The notes below the pieces were generated by a model. The model made no database searches and was not told the DNA's origin. It was given only the letters and a program-made list of their open reading frames with translations. From Pseudomonadales bacterium (GTDB lineage: Bacteria; Pseudomonadota; Gammaproteobacteria; Pseudomonadales; DC-out160), in assembly GCA_019090455.1 (NCBI GenBank), contig JAHRWA010000008.1:134083-198082 (forward strand): DNA of 64,000 bases. Direction: 5' to 3'. Positions 9,701 to 18,268 of this stretch are shown in pieces. Each line of letters starts with the position of its first letter. Positions within the stretch are counted from its first letter, which is position 1. Position numbers and translations under genes: made by a program.

Positions 9701-12700
9701 GCCGTAAAAAGTGCGCATCCGTAAATTGGTCATCTCGATACAGAAATTCTAACTTAGTGGTGTTCTTCAATATTTTTATACGAAACTGAGCTTGTTCAGT
9801 TCGGTTGCTGATTTCTTCGATGAGGGTGCGCTGATTGTTATGTTGTTCGTCAGGAATGTAAGTGATCAGATTAAACAAGAACCCTGTGGTAGTGTCAGCG
9901 AGTTTATCCAGATAAGCATCGGAAACGTCTAAGTGTGGTTTTCGTTTCTTCTGTTCACTTTTGAGGTATATCCAGGTATCTGAAATAGGCTGCTCATTGT
10001 CCAGCGCCGATTTTTGGAAAACGAAAGGAATTTTTCTTAGGTAACAACCCAGATGGGAAATCTTGCGTTTGGAAAAGGGCATATCCAATTCGAATAGGGG
10101 GAAATCCCCTTCGGGCTCAATCAATCTGTTCAGCACCATGCCGTAAAGTAGCTTGTAAAAAATAGCCGATGTGATTCGCTTTTGACGACAATACTGGCGG
10201 ATATCCAAAGACAGTTCTTTATCCATCATCAATGAGGATGACTTCAATAATTCCGATGACTTCAATAGAGACTTATCTAGGTCTAGTTGAGGTGGTTTTA
10301 ACACAGGTAACGCTTGGACCTGACTAAACTGCTGTTGCCAATAAGCTTCATCGGCTGGATCAGCTTCTAGAGCATGGGTGGCAGCACATTCCGCATTATA
10401 ATTTTGAAGATTCAATATAGGTCGATCGCTCACCGAGAATGCTTGCTGTGGGCCGAAGCATTGCTCCGCCATTTGTTGGCCATGTAGCTGCGCGGAGTAG
10501 CCGTCTAATAAAGCGTGATGACAAACAAAAACAAATATTTGTGTTTCTTGCGGAATATCGACGATGATGTAGCGACATAATCCGTAACGTGACGCGTCTG
10601 AGTTTTTTGGATTTAAATCAAAAGGGATCTCGAAACAAGATTTGATATATTGATCTGCGCTACTGCGTGTCGGGCAGGACTTGAATTCCAGTAGATCACT
10701 GAAGACAGCGTTGCCGGCATTTTCGATACAAAAATGTAAGTCATCTCCAAACCGCCAATCGCCTTCCACAACCCGTGCGCGCAACATGGGTTCCTGTTGA
10801 ATGATTCGCTCGATGGATAAAGCAATACGGTCTAAATCGAAAGGTTCTCGACTGTAAACCAGATAGCCATGATTGTCGGCGCTATTGTCTGGCTTGAGTT
10901 GCTGTCCCATTACAATTTGTTTTTGCATATAGGTTAGCGGTATCAGATAGTCGATCTGACTCTGTTCAACCCCTATCATAGAAAGATAATCCGCTTGTGG
11001 GATTGTGCTCAATTCACTAATGAGTTTATCGCCACTCTGGTATAAATTATCGATCAAATATTCAAAGCCAGTTGCGAGTAGTTTAGCTGTGGAGATGTCG
11101 AATTTATTGCTCTTATAGTGCAAGCTTGCTTTAAATGATCCCGCTTCTTTCCAAATCACCAGTTGCAGGTCAAAGATCAAATCTGCATTTTCTGCCTCAC
11201 CACTGATCCCGTCAAATTCGGTGAATTGTGAGCCGATGGGGGCGACCTCAGTACCGTCAATCAACTCACTCAGGTTATCCCAATTAAATTCTTCCCCAAG
11301 CTGAAAATCCTGGTAATTAAAACCGATTTGAGAACCGGGTAGCTTTCCGTTGCTCTTACCACTGCTACGATCTATTCCCAGTGATTCGGCCAGCACGTCT
11401 AGGGGGACATCTTGATTCGAAAAAGATTGTAAACTGAGATCCTTACAGGAATTTAAGTAATCTTTAACTGTTGTGGTCTCATCAACGGTAATGGGGATAA
11501 CAACACCATTGACAAATAAACCCACAATATCTTCTGTTTCGAGGAGATCCCTTCCCGCTGTAGGAACACCAATGGTGAGTTTCGCGGACTGACTAAAGCG
11601 AGAAACCAAAAGAGAGTACGCCGCTAAGTAATACATAAACGGACTAGAGGCATTTTCACCACAGTATTGCCGTACCTTCTCCGTTGTTGCGTCGGAGATC
11701 ATTATCGTTTGTGTGAGTCGTTGCAGTGAACTGATTGCAGCCATATGGGGCAAATCAGGTAAATTCAGTTGATGAGGGAAATCGTGTAATGCGGAACGCC
11801 AAAACTCAATCTTTTGTTGTAAGGCTTCGCCTTGTAAGTATTCTTTTTGCCAGACAGAAAAATCTTTATATTGCAGCGCGGGCTTTCCGTTAAGGTGGTG
11901 GTTATCTAAAAGGGAATCAGCATCCTCAGAATAATCTTGTTTATACTCAATATAAAGCTGCATTAGCTCTGATTGGATAAGCTTAATCGACCAACCGTCC
12001 GCCACGATATGATGCAAGCAGATACTGATAACCATATCGCTGATGACAGCCTCATGGGCTTGCTCATCACGACCGATCAAATAGAAAGAGACTCTAAAAA
12101 GATCATCGGTTGCCACATCAAAACCGTAACGACAATCCTTTGATATATGGTCCATGACCCTAGCGATAATGTCTTTTTGGGTGTCTTCTTTCTTTTCGGT
12201 GCTTTTGGGTGATTGCGTATAGTCTTCTATACGAACCTGCCAGTCTTGCTGGGGGGCATCGATTACCTGCCATCCTGTTCCGTCCATCTCGACAATTCGA
12301 GTCCGCAAACTTTCATGGCGAGCACGTAGCATTTTGAAAGCGCGTTCTAGCGCTCTCACATTCATCTTGCCTTGTAGTCGAATCGCCGTTGGAATATTGA
12401 AATGGCCCGAACGTGGCGACAACTGATCTAGAAACCACATGCGCTCTTGATTGTATGACAAGGGATAAAAAGGCGAGTCATTGTCCTCTGTTACGATAGG
12501 CACCAATTTTGGAGGCACTAATATCGAAACAGAAGACTTCGTGTTATTAAGAGATTGTGATGTGTCATTGGCTTCGATTGAGCGAGTAATATGATTTGCC
12601 ATATCGAGAAAACCGGGGTGCTCAAACACAAAGCGGAGACTGATCTGAAGGCCAAACTCATCCTTAATTCTAGCGCTTAAGCGCGCGACTAGTAGAGAAT

Positions 12701-15700
12701 GACCACCCAGTTGGAAAAAATCTCTGCCACTGAGTAACGGCTCTTGACCGAGGACGCATTCCCATATATTGAGCAGGCGAACTTCCACTTCAGTATTGGT
12801 TGTGATGAAATCCTGATGTCCTGGTGTGACATTCCACAGTAGCAACGCTTTACGATCAATTTTACCGTTGTTGGTTAACGGCCATTTATCCACTTTAGTG
12901 ATGTGAGTCGGTAACATGGTTTCCGGTAATGCGCCGGCTATAAAAGATAGAATAGATTCTGTAATCGTGTCAGGTGTGTTTTCTTTTTGACGGTTTAAAT
13001 CCTTTTTATTCACTTTTAAATCATTGTTATTATCTTTTACATCATTGTCATTCACTAGGGCGACAAAGGCTCTTAACTCGTAGTCGAAAACAGGATTGTC
13101 ATTCGACGCGTTCTTATCCACGGCGACGACTATGGCCAAACTAACGGCTGCATGTTCTTTAATTTTTTCTTCTATTTCATTTAGCTCTACTCGAAAGCCG
13201 CGAATTTTTATCTGATGATCACTTCTTCCGTTTATTTGTAGTTGACCCTCATGGTTATACTGAACTATATCCCCAGTTTTATAACCACGAATATCATTGC
13301 CTTTCGCATCCTTTATAATTCGAAAACGCTCGGCAGTTTGTATTGGATGGTTTAAGTAACCTGCGGCTAATCTGCCGGTTACCCACAATTCACCCAAGGT
13401 ACCAAACGGCGCGACTCTGCCAAAAGTATTCAATACCAATAAGGAGTGATGGTCGAAGGCTTGGCCTATGGGAATAACAGAAGTCAGTGGAGTAACCTGT
13501 GATGCAATTGTCTTAGAATCAATAGTAGTCTTAGAATCAAAAGTGTTCTCAGAATAAAAAGTAGTATCGATACACGCTTCCGTCAGACCATAAGAATTAA
13601 TGAGGCGAGTATTAGGGAGTGTGTGTTTTTTCAATCGTTCCAGGTCTGCTCGGTACCACATGTCGGAACCCACCACGATAGTGTTTAGTGGTGGCAATGC
13701 CGATTTTGTCTCATCCAAATAATCAAGCAAGTGGCGTAGTACTGCGGGTACAAATTCGGCGAATGAAATGTTCGTATGACATAACAAACGATACAGAGCG
13801 ACACCATCCATTAAGGTGTCTTGATCGCATAGGACGAGAGTGTCGCCGCTACAGAGTGCGCGTATCCAATCACCTGTGCAGACATCGAATGCCGTATTCG
13901 CCATTTGCAAATGATTCTGTCGTTGGAGTCCTAGTGAATACGCGTGTTTCCAAGCAACATAGGTTTCCAGTAGTGGACCATGCTGAACCACGACGCCTTT
14001 GGGTACTCCCGTCGTGCCCGAGGTATAGATTATATAGGCAGGGCTATTTGCGCTTATTGTAGGTAAGGAGGTAGGGCGCAGTGCTTTTTCCGCGTGAATG
14101 TTACGAAAACTAAGTACTTCACAGTTATGATTTAACGATGCACACAGTTGAGCCAGGCTATTTTCAGTCTCGTCGTCTACGATAAGATAGCGAATGCCGC
14201 AATCTTGTAACACCGTTTGTTTGCGATCCGCTGGCCAGTTAGGATCGATTGGAACATAACAACAACCCGACTTTAAGATTGACAGCATGGAGATAAAAAC
14301 AGAACTGGACTTTTCCATGCACAATGCAATACACAGCCCTTTCATCGGGGGCTGGTTATCATCAACACTGAGCTCTTGCAATGATGTGTTGAGGCGGATC
14401 TCATTCAGACGGGTTGTTAGCTTTAATACATCGGAGGCGAGTTGTCGGTAAGTAAATTGATGGTCACCATCGACTAAGGCGATTTCATCCCCATAGCGTT
14501 CGCATGCGAGAGTAAAGAGATCGGCGACTGAATTGACAGTGTTTGAAATGACCGTGTTTGAACATACAGAGTTGGGTAGAGCTAATGATCTATTGGATAG
14601 ATTAGCGAGAACTCTATTTTCGATTTTTTGTAACGCGTACCGATCAGACTCTAGAAGGATATCCACGTCCCCCCAAGTTTCTACCTCGTCTTTGACAATT
14701 TGATCGCTAATGGCAACCAGCCGATCTAAAAGCTGAAAGTCTTGGAATTGAGAGGTTTCATACATTAGTTTCAGGGAAACGCCTTTCTCCATGACTTGCG
14801 CAACAAACTGTACGCAATCGGAAGCCAAGGTGGGAAAGGGCATGTAGTCAATTGCAGAGCCGGCAATATCAACGGGTTTGGTGAAATGGTAGTAGTTAAA
14901 TGAGAACTGTAAGCCACTGGATTGATACAAACCGGCTAAACGCCGCAAGGAAACCATGCTGACTTTCTTTCGACTCTTTTGGTCTTGCCTCAGAAACGCA
15001 AAAACATCCGCAATTCTATCATCGGATTGAAATAGATCTCTTCGATAAAGCACCGGTACTTGATGAAGGAAGCAGCCAAACCCTCTGTCTTTCAGACCTG
15101 AGCGACCCGCCAATACATTTTTTATGACGAGGGAATGATTGTTCTGTGCGAGCTGGTACAAAGTGAAAGCAAACAGACCTTGAAAATAAAGCATGGGCGT
15201 TATTTTGTTTTGTCGGCAATACCGCGCAATCGGTTTCCAACGGTCTTCCCCTATGACCTGACTACACTCGGTAAAGCGTTGATGATTTCTCAGGTTGGTT
15301 TTGTTCTCAGAGGAATTTTGCTCAGAGATATTGTGTCTAGAAGAGAGGGGCGGTACGGGGAAACTTGTCGGTTCGTGCTCTTGTAGATAATGACGCCAGT
15401 ATGCCAGTGCAGCAGGGCTATCCGTCTCATCATGAAACCGTTTTGCTCTTTCGTTGAAGTCATTGTACTCATCGGAAGAACTGTAGTCATCGGAAGAACT
15501 AAAGTCATCGAAGTCATTCAAACGGCTGTAGACTTCTACTACTTTATTTCCGTGCAGTGCCAGGCTCACTCCGTCTAACATTAAATGATGACAAGAGCAG
15601 ATTAAGGCTAAGTAGCCGGGGTCAATTTCAATAATAATATATTGCACCAACGCTGCATTGACGAGTTCGTAGTCTTGATAAATAAAATCCTTGCTGCGTT

Positions 15701-17735
15701 CCAATATTGTGTCGCGTGTAATGTCGTGATCACCATAAAGCAGTACCGTTAATGCAAGGTCACCAGACTCTCTTGGTTTTTGTACGATGCCAGCATCGCC
15801 CGGATAATCCGTCGTGATCAGTTGATTGCGTAATGCGGGGTTACATTTTTCCACGTAGTGTAGTGCTTTGCGCCAAAGGGATTCATTTAATGTGAGATTC
15901 GCTAGCGCCAAATAGCCAAGAGTATTGGTGTCAGGGCCTTTAAATAAAGAGTCGTAATAAAAGTCCAATTGAGAAGGGGTGAGTTGCGTGCTTTGGTGCC
16001 CTGACATTGGTCGCTGTTTTATCGATTTTTCGGGATTAGACATCAGCCATTGCAATATATCTCGAAACTGCTTTGATAGTTCTTGAATATAATCAGTGTT
16101 AAACCGCGAGTTATCGAATTCCATCAGGAATTGATTTTGATTCGCTACGACGGTCATGGCTAGATCTGTTTTTGGTGTCACATGTTTATTAAAAACCAAC
16201 TGACACGGTTTTGATCCCAGAGTGATATCGATGCTGTCAGAATGAGGTTCGAGTGTTGCTTCTAAACTAAACGAGCAGTAACAACCTTGTTGCACGGCCT
16301 TTTGATCTTGCTGAGGCATGCCAGAAATGACCTGCTCAAAAGAGGCGCGATGATACTGTAGGCTCTCTAAAATCAGCTTGAAATTTTCTTCTAAAACAGT
16401 TTTAGCGCTTTTTTCAAAAAGATTCTCATTCCTTAAAATAACACTATTGACCAGCATGCCCACTGTGGGCCTTGAAGCCAAAGACCTATCCGCTACAGGC
16501 ATACCGATACAGATATCGTCGCGTTGAACATAGGTGGCAAGTAGAAATTGAAAAGCCGTAAAATAAAAAGCCGATTCAGAGATTGCTAATTTTTCTGTCA
16601 ATAGTTGAACTTGATGATTCAAGTTTTGAGGCAAGGTCATAACGATAATATTACTGGACCCAATGGAATCACCATGGGGAGGCAGACGTTGGCCTAAAGG
16701 GGCCCCACTTAATTTCTCAATCCAATAATCAACGGATGTTTGATTGTTTTCCTCAGAGTATGGTTGCACAGGTGAATTCTGTGGCAAAGTAGGTAATAGG
16801 GTTTCTGGACTTGTGAGTGAATTTGTAGTCGAGCTTGTGTCTGAACCTAAGTTTGAAGTGAGGCCAGTCAATAGTGTGTCGAGTTCTCGGCGTAAAATAT
16901 CCACGGACCAACCGTCGCAAGCGATATGGTGAACATTGACGAAGATAACCTGTTTCTCAATGCCCTGTATCTCAATGCCTCTACGTTTAAGTGTGTAGTG
17001 TGAAATACGAATGGGATATTCTGATTGAAGATTAAAAGGTGTTCGGTAGTGTTTGTTCTCCGTGTCTGAAAACCACTGATCAAAGGCTTCATCGGTATCA
17101 ATTTCTAAGCTAGATGCGCAATAGAATGAAGTCTCGAATGGCTTTTCCTTTGAATAATTATCACCTTCTATCTGATCAAAAATACTGTGCAAATTCGGAT
17201 GACGATTAACAAGGATGGTAAACGCTTGCTTTAATATTTCACTATCGACATTCTCAAAGATTAGGCTACCAGAGATATGATAAGCAGGGCTTGTTCTGTT
17301 CAGTAGGTATAAAAAATACAACCTGTTTTGGGCGGGAGTTAAAGGTTGCCAATTTGTGTCGTTTTTCTTGGATACTGTGTCGATGCTGATAGGCTGAAGC
17401 GTATCAAACAGTTCATCAGAATCGCTAGTGCCAAGTCGGTTTTCCCCAGTGGGGTGATTGATAGTGGGGTGATTGCAAGCGGAAAGCACTAAGTTGAGCG
17501 AGTCTTCAATGGTATCCGCCGTGTATAGTGCTTCTAGCTTTAAATTAACACCGAGGGTGTTCATTAATTCAGATCGAAATTGGGTTAGCTGGATTGAACT
17601 GACTCCCAGATCCCGAATGACTGTCCTATAAGAAATCCGTTGTGCTACCGCAATATCAGACCAGACCGCGAGGACGGTGTGTTGAATGAAAGCCGGGCTG
17701 TGGTTTTTCTTGTCGGTACTCATTGTGTCTACCAT
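6780..17735 (-). CDS. Two-module NRPS with tandem condensation domains: T-C-C*-A-T-C-C*-A-T-TE
   Basis: About 3651 residues. Domains by motif (approximate residues): carrier T0 with LGVSSIQL (Ser near 45); C1 from 129 (HHIACDGWS, 268); C2* from 584 (HHLMLDGVS, 716); A1 from 1069 (YTSGTTGVPKG, 1236; GYKTGD, 1481); T1 LGGHSLLV (1675); C3 from 1751 (HHIVADGWS, 1908); C4* from 2263 (HHALLDGYS, 2406); A2 from 2721 (YTSGSTGTPKG, 2889; YRTGD, 3132); T2 LGGHSLLV (3314); thioesterase with GHSMGG (3453). Hand alignment to the GrsA PheA pocket gives A1 code DVGEVGSIDK (ornithine-like) and A2 DILQLGVIWK (glycine-like). No loading domain precedes T0, so its substrate must arrive in trans. The start is ATG 17735, closely preceded by AAAGGA; a TTG at 17738 and an ATG at 17723 are alternatives. 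The gene is followed by an exporter. Inferred product: an acyl- or aminoacyl-Orn-Gly compound released by the thioesterase. Confidence 0.95.
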   Translation of the reverse strand: MVDTMSTDKKNHSPAFIQHTVLAVWSDIAVAQRISYRTVIRDLGVSSIQLTQFRSELMNTLGVNLKLEALYTADTIEDSLNLVLSACNHPTINHPTGENRLGTSDSDELFDTLQPISIDTVSKKNDTNWQPLTPAQNRLYFLYLLNRTSPAYHISGSLIFENVDSEILKQAFTILVNRHPNLHSIFDQIEGDNYSKEKPFETSFYCASSLEIDTDEAFDQWFSDTENKHYRTPFNLQSEYPIRISHYTLKRRGIEIQGIEKQVIFVNVHHIACDGWSVDILRRELDTLLTGLTSNLGSDTSSTTNSLTSPETLLPTLPQNSPVQPYSEENNQTSVDYWIEKLSGAPLGQRLPPHGDSIGSSNIIVMTLPQNLNHQVQLLTEKLAISESAFYFTAFQFLLATYVQRDDICIGMPVADRSLASRPTVGMLVNSVILRNENLFEKSAKTVLEENFKLILESLQYHRASFEQVISGMPQQDQKAVQQGCYCSFSLEATLEPHSDSIDITLGSKPCQLVFNKHVTPKTDLAMTVVANQNQFLMEFDNSRFNTDYIQELSKQFRDILQWLMSNPEKSIKQRPMSGHQSTQLTPSQLDFYYDSLFKGPDTNTLGYLALANLTLNESLWRKALHYVEKCNPALRNQLITTDYPGDAGIVQKPRESGDLALTVLLYGDHDITRDTILERSKDFIYQDYELVNAALVQYIIIEIDPGYLALICSCHHLMLDGVSLALHGNKVVEVYSRLNDFDDFSSSDDYSSSDEYNDFNERAKRFHDETDSPAALAYWRHYLQEHEPTSFPVPPLSSRHNISEQNSSENKTNLRNHQRFTECSQVIGEDRWKPIARYCRQNKITPMLYFQGLFAFTLYQLAQNNHSLVIKNVLAGRSGLKDRGFGCFLHQVPVLYRRDLFQSDDRIADVFAFLRQDQKSRKKVSMVSLRRLAGLYQSSGLQFSFNYYHFTKPVDIAGSAIDYMPFPTLASDCVQFVAQVMEKGVSLKLMYETSQFQDFQLLDRLVAISDQIVKDEVETWGDVDILLESDRYALQKIENRVLANLSNRSLALPNSVCSNTVISNTVNSVADLFTLACERYGDEIALVDGDHQFTYRQLASDVLKLTTRLNEIRLNTSLQELSVDDNQPPMKGLCIALCMEKSSSVFISMLSILKSGCCYVPIDPNWPADRKQTVLQDCGIRYLIVDDETENSLAQLCASLNHNCEVLSFRNIHAEKALRPTSLPTISANSPAYIIYTSGTTGVPKGVVVQHGPLLETYVAWKHAYSLGLQRQNHLQMANTAFDVCTGDWIRALCSGDTLVLCDQDTLMDGVALYRLLCHTNISFAEFVPAVLRHLLDYLDETKSALPPLNTIVVGSDMWYRADLERLKKHTLPNTRLINSYGLTEACIDTTFYSENTFDSKTTIDSKTIASQVTPLTSVIPIGQAFDHHSLLVLNTFGRVAPFGTLGELWVTGRLAAGYLNHPIQTAERFRIIKDAKGNDIRGYKTGDIVQYNHEGQLQINGRSDHQIKIRGFRVELNEIEEKIKEHAAVSLAIVVAVDKNASNDNPVFDYELRAFVALVNDNDVKDNNNDLKVNKKDLNRQKENTPDTITESILSFIAGALPETMLPTHITKVDKWPLTNNGKIDRKALLLWNVTPGHQDFITTNTEVEVRLLNIWECVLGQEPLLSGRDFFQLGGHSLLVARLSARIKDEFGLQISLRFVFEHPGFLDMANHITRSIEANDTSQSLNNTKSSVSILVPPKLVPIVTEDNDSPFYPLSYNQERMWFLDQLSPRSGHFNIPTAIRLQGKMNVRALERAFKMLRARHESLRTRIVEMDGTGWQVIDAPQQDWQVRIEDYTQSPKSTEKKEDTQKDIIARVMDHISKDCRYGFDVATDDLFRVSFYLIGRDEQAHEAVISDMVISICLHHIVADGWSIKLIQSELMQLYIEYKQDYSEDADSLLDNHHLNGKPALQYKDFSVWQKEYLQGEALQQKIEFWRSALHDFPHQLNLPDLPHMAAISSLQRLTQTIMISDATTEKVRQYCGENASSPFMYYLAAYSLLVSRFSQSAKLTIGVPTAGRDLLETEDIVGLFVNGVVIPITVDETTTVKDYLNSCKDLSLQSFSNQDVPLDVLAESLGIDRSSGKSNGKLPGSQIGFNYQDFQLGEEFNWDNLSELIDGTEVAPIGSQFTEFDGISGEAENADLIFDLQLVIWKEAGSFKASLHYKSNKFDISTAKLLATGFEYLIDNLYQSGDKLISELSTIPQADYLSMIGVEQSQIDYLIPLTYMQKQIVMGQQLKPDNSADNHGYLVYSREPFDLDRIALSIERIIQQEPMLRARVVEGDWRFGDDLHFCIENAGNAVFSDLLEFKSCPTRSSADQYIKSCFEIPFDLNPKNSDASRYGLCRYIIVDIPQETQIFVFVCHHALLDGYSAQLHGQQMAEQCFGPQQAFSVSDRPILNLQNYNAECAATHALEADPADEAYWQQQFSQVQALPVLKPPQLDLDKSLLKSSELLKSSSLMMDKELSLDIRQYCRQKRITSAIFYKLLYGMVLNRLIEPEGDFPLFELDMPFSKRKISHLGCYLRKIPFVFQKSALDNEQPISDTWIYLKSEQKKRKPHLDVSDAYLDKLADTTTGFLFNLITYIPDEQHNNQRTLIEEISNRTEQAQFRIKILKNTTKLEFLYRDDQFTDAHFLRRVVHLAKQIIHDDQRSMASIDILLEGEAEVISHQLIGENQPIQNTTVANRIAEQFRQNPLKDAIIFEQQSWTYGDLQNASENLAVILREKGVQESDRVAVHLPRSPKMVAALLATWQVGAAYVPLAIDNPPERNDRIITDVLPVLVITHSTLRSNLPENEIAHLCLDTLSDDSLLASPAPDLSAPILSAPDLSVKNKSSQYSANNTAYILYTSGSTGTPKGAQISHKNLNNLLDHYQRKLAFTSENSMLALTAIAFDIAGLELWMPLMTGAKIVMANDSDTRDGEAIAALMDTYQITTIQATPATWQLIMMTQWRLSPDNRKQNVIGLCGGEALNASLANQILERNLTLYNVYGPTETTIWSSDTLVTSELIKNTPTVTIGKAIQNTQLYILDNKQRMRPAGCIGELYIGGDGVGQGYLNRDELNTKYYLDSALLPDYFPRSSSFHESSSCEKIYRTGDKVRLNQSGLIDYLGRMDHQVKVRGIRFELGEVETALTSQDAVSQAAVLLKERQSKNTDSKGERNKIQQLTAYLTWNKSISAYPDKGQRSIDDPTLKQLKDTITNQLPPSMLPHHYIVMDKMPLTISGKIDRKKLAAIEPAPIKHSSEKTTETEKILAGLWSKLISLKTVWRDDDFFELGGHSLLVVKLVALIKESFNIKLPLTVVFSNSVLHELATIIDNIDLQTVWSPIVDLSTLPPDHGAETSDEHTIVMIHPVSGSIFNYKNLAHQFSGTRCVGIQAYGMEDGQTPLQDQHVVAMQYIKEMKAQHINGPIVLLGHSMGGLIALEMANQIEQQPQEGLSVQMVGLIDTYYPSDDMKQVLSNENLLSQIFKDTPIPKMLGLTADELAEKSDTLLRIIYQKLVMLRILNDDIGFSEIERRLSIHNAMLQIAQHFRIPQVHVPLYHYRAKEPLVIDGQNMLSDVGWNQDDRLEMNFRIVAGNHETILQQHNAQGLYEKLDYDIKRAVKESASFSV
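9125..9169. repeat. Three 15-bp in-frame duplications in NRPS A2 linker
   Basis: Units at 9125, 9140 and 9155 share AAAGG-TC-GGTGC. On the coding strand they produce a repeated (D/I)LSAP motif in a loop just before the A2 nucleotide-binding motif. Confidence 0.8.
13510..13563. repeat. Three 18-bp in-frame duplications in NRPS A1
   Basis: Units begin at 13510, 13528 and 13546, the first two nearly identical (GTCTTAGAATCAAWAGTR) and the third diverged. They encode repeated (T/F)DSKT-like residues in a surface insertion of A1 after the conserved SYGLTEACID region. Confidence 0.8.
14535..14564. repeat. Two 15-bp in-frame duplications before NRPS A1
   Basis: GACAGTGTTTGAAAT at 14535 is followed directly by GACCGTGTTTGAACA at 14550. 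On the coding strand they give SNTVI then SNTVN in the linker between C2* and A1. Confidence 0.75.
15470..15505. repeat. Two 18-bp in-frame duplications inside NRPS C2*
   Basis: Units start at 15470 and 15488 (CATCGGAAGAACTRWAGT). They encode the acidic FSSSDDYSSSDEY stretch in a loop of C2*. Confidence 0.8.
16955..16984. repeat. Two 15-bp in-frame duplications inside NRPS C1
   Basis: TCTCAATGCCCTGTA at 16955 and TCTCAATGCCTCTAC at 16970. They encode GIEIQ then GIEKQ in the loop just before the HHIACDG motif of C1. Confidence 0.7.
17446..17475. repeat. Two 15-bp in-frame duplications after NRPS T0
   Basis: CCAGTGGGGTGATTG at 17446 and ATAGTGGGGTGATTG at 17461. They encode INHPT then NHPTG in the linker between the N-terminal carrier and C1. 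Confidence 0.75.
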
Positions 17736-18268
17736 CAATCCTTTTGAGAATTCGCGTGATCGTTGAATTTTAATGAACTTAAGACACTATTTCGTAAACG
17801 TAGTACTTATAATAAAAATTTATTCTCTAATGTTGGCTGCATTTTTATTATGCTAATCATGGTAGTAAGGCAAAAGTAGAGGTGTGGCATGCTAAAAATA
17901 GTTTACTTAAAAAGGTGATAGCCGATTGTATAGATCATGTGGTTTTGTCGTAAACCGTGAGCGACGTGAAAAACGGTAATGTTAGTTTTACTGTGATTAG
18001 TTTTACTTTGAAGAGCAGCAAGCTGTATGAGATTCAATCTGTCAGTGCCATTAGCTATTTGCGTTGGCATCGTAATACGAGAGATAGTGTGGACTCAATG
18101 AAATAAAATATAAATTAAGATGTAACACCTGCTTGCACAACAACTTGCTTATACAACTTTTTACCGTTTACCATTTACATAGTGGAGTAGCGTCGATGCA
18201 AGAATATTGAAGCAAGGCACCTATGATTACATGAGAACTAAAATCCTAAATCACCTATGAGAATATTC
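17736..18268. other. Divergent intergenic region, NRPS / monooxygenase pseudogene
   Basis: 533 bp without a recognisable gene. It should hold the NRPS promoter; the stretch nearest the NRPS is AT-rich, with TATTATAAG-like sequence on the minus strand near 17805-17815, but no confident -35/-10 pair. A 15-bp tandem duplication lies at 17982-18011 (TTAGTTTTACTGTGA, then TTAGTTTTACTTTGA). Confidence 0.5.

Noticed and set aside
13688-14062. Plus-strand open frame of 124 codons inside the NRPS gene
   Set aside because: It is antisense to conserved A1 motifs and has the composition of a shadow frame.
15000-16000. C2* as an epimerisation domain
   Set aside because: Epimerisation domains directly follow a carrier domain. 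Here the order is T-C1-C2*-A, and the DILLE ending and placement before A fit a condensation-type domain better. A tree is needed to be certain.
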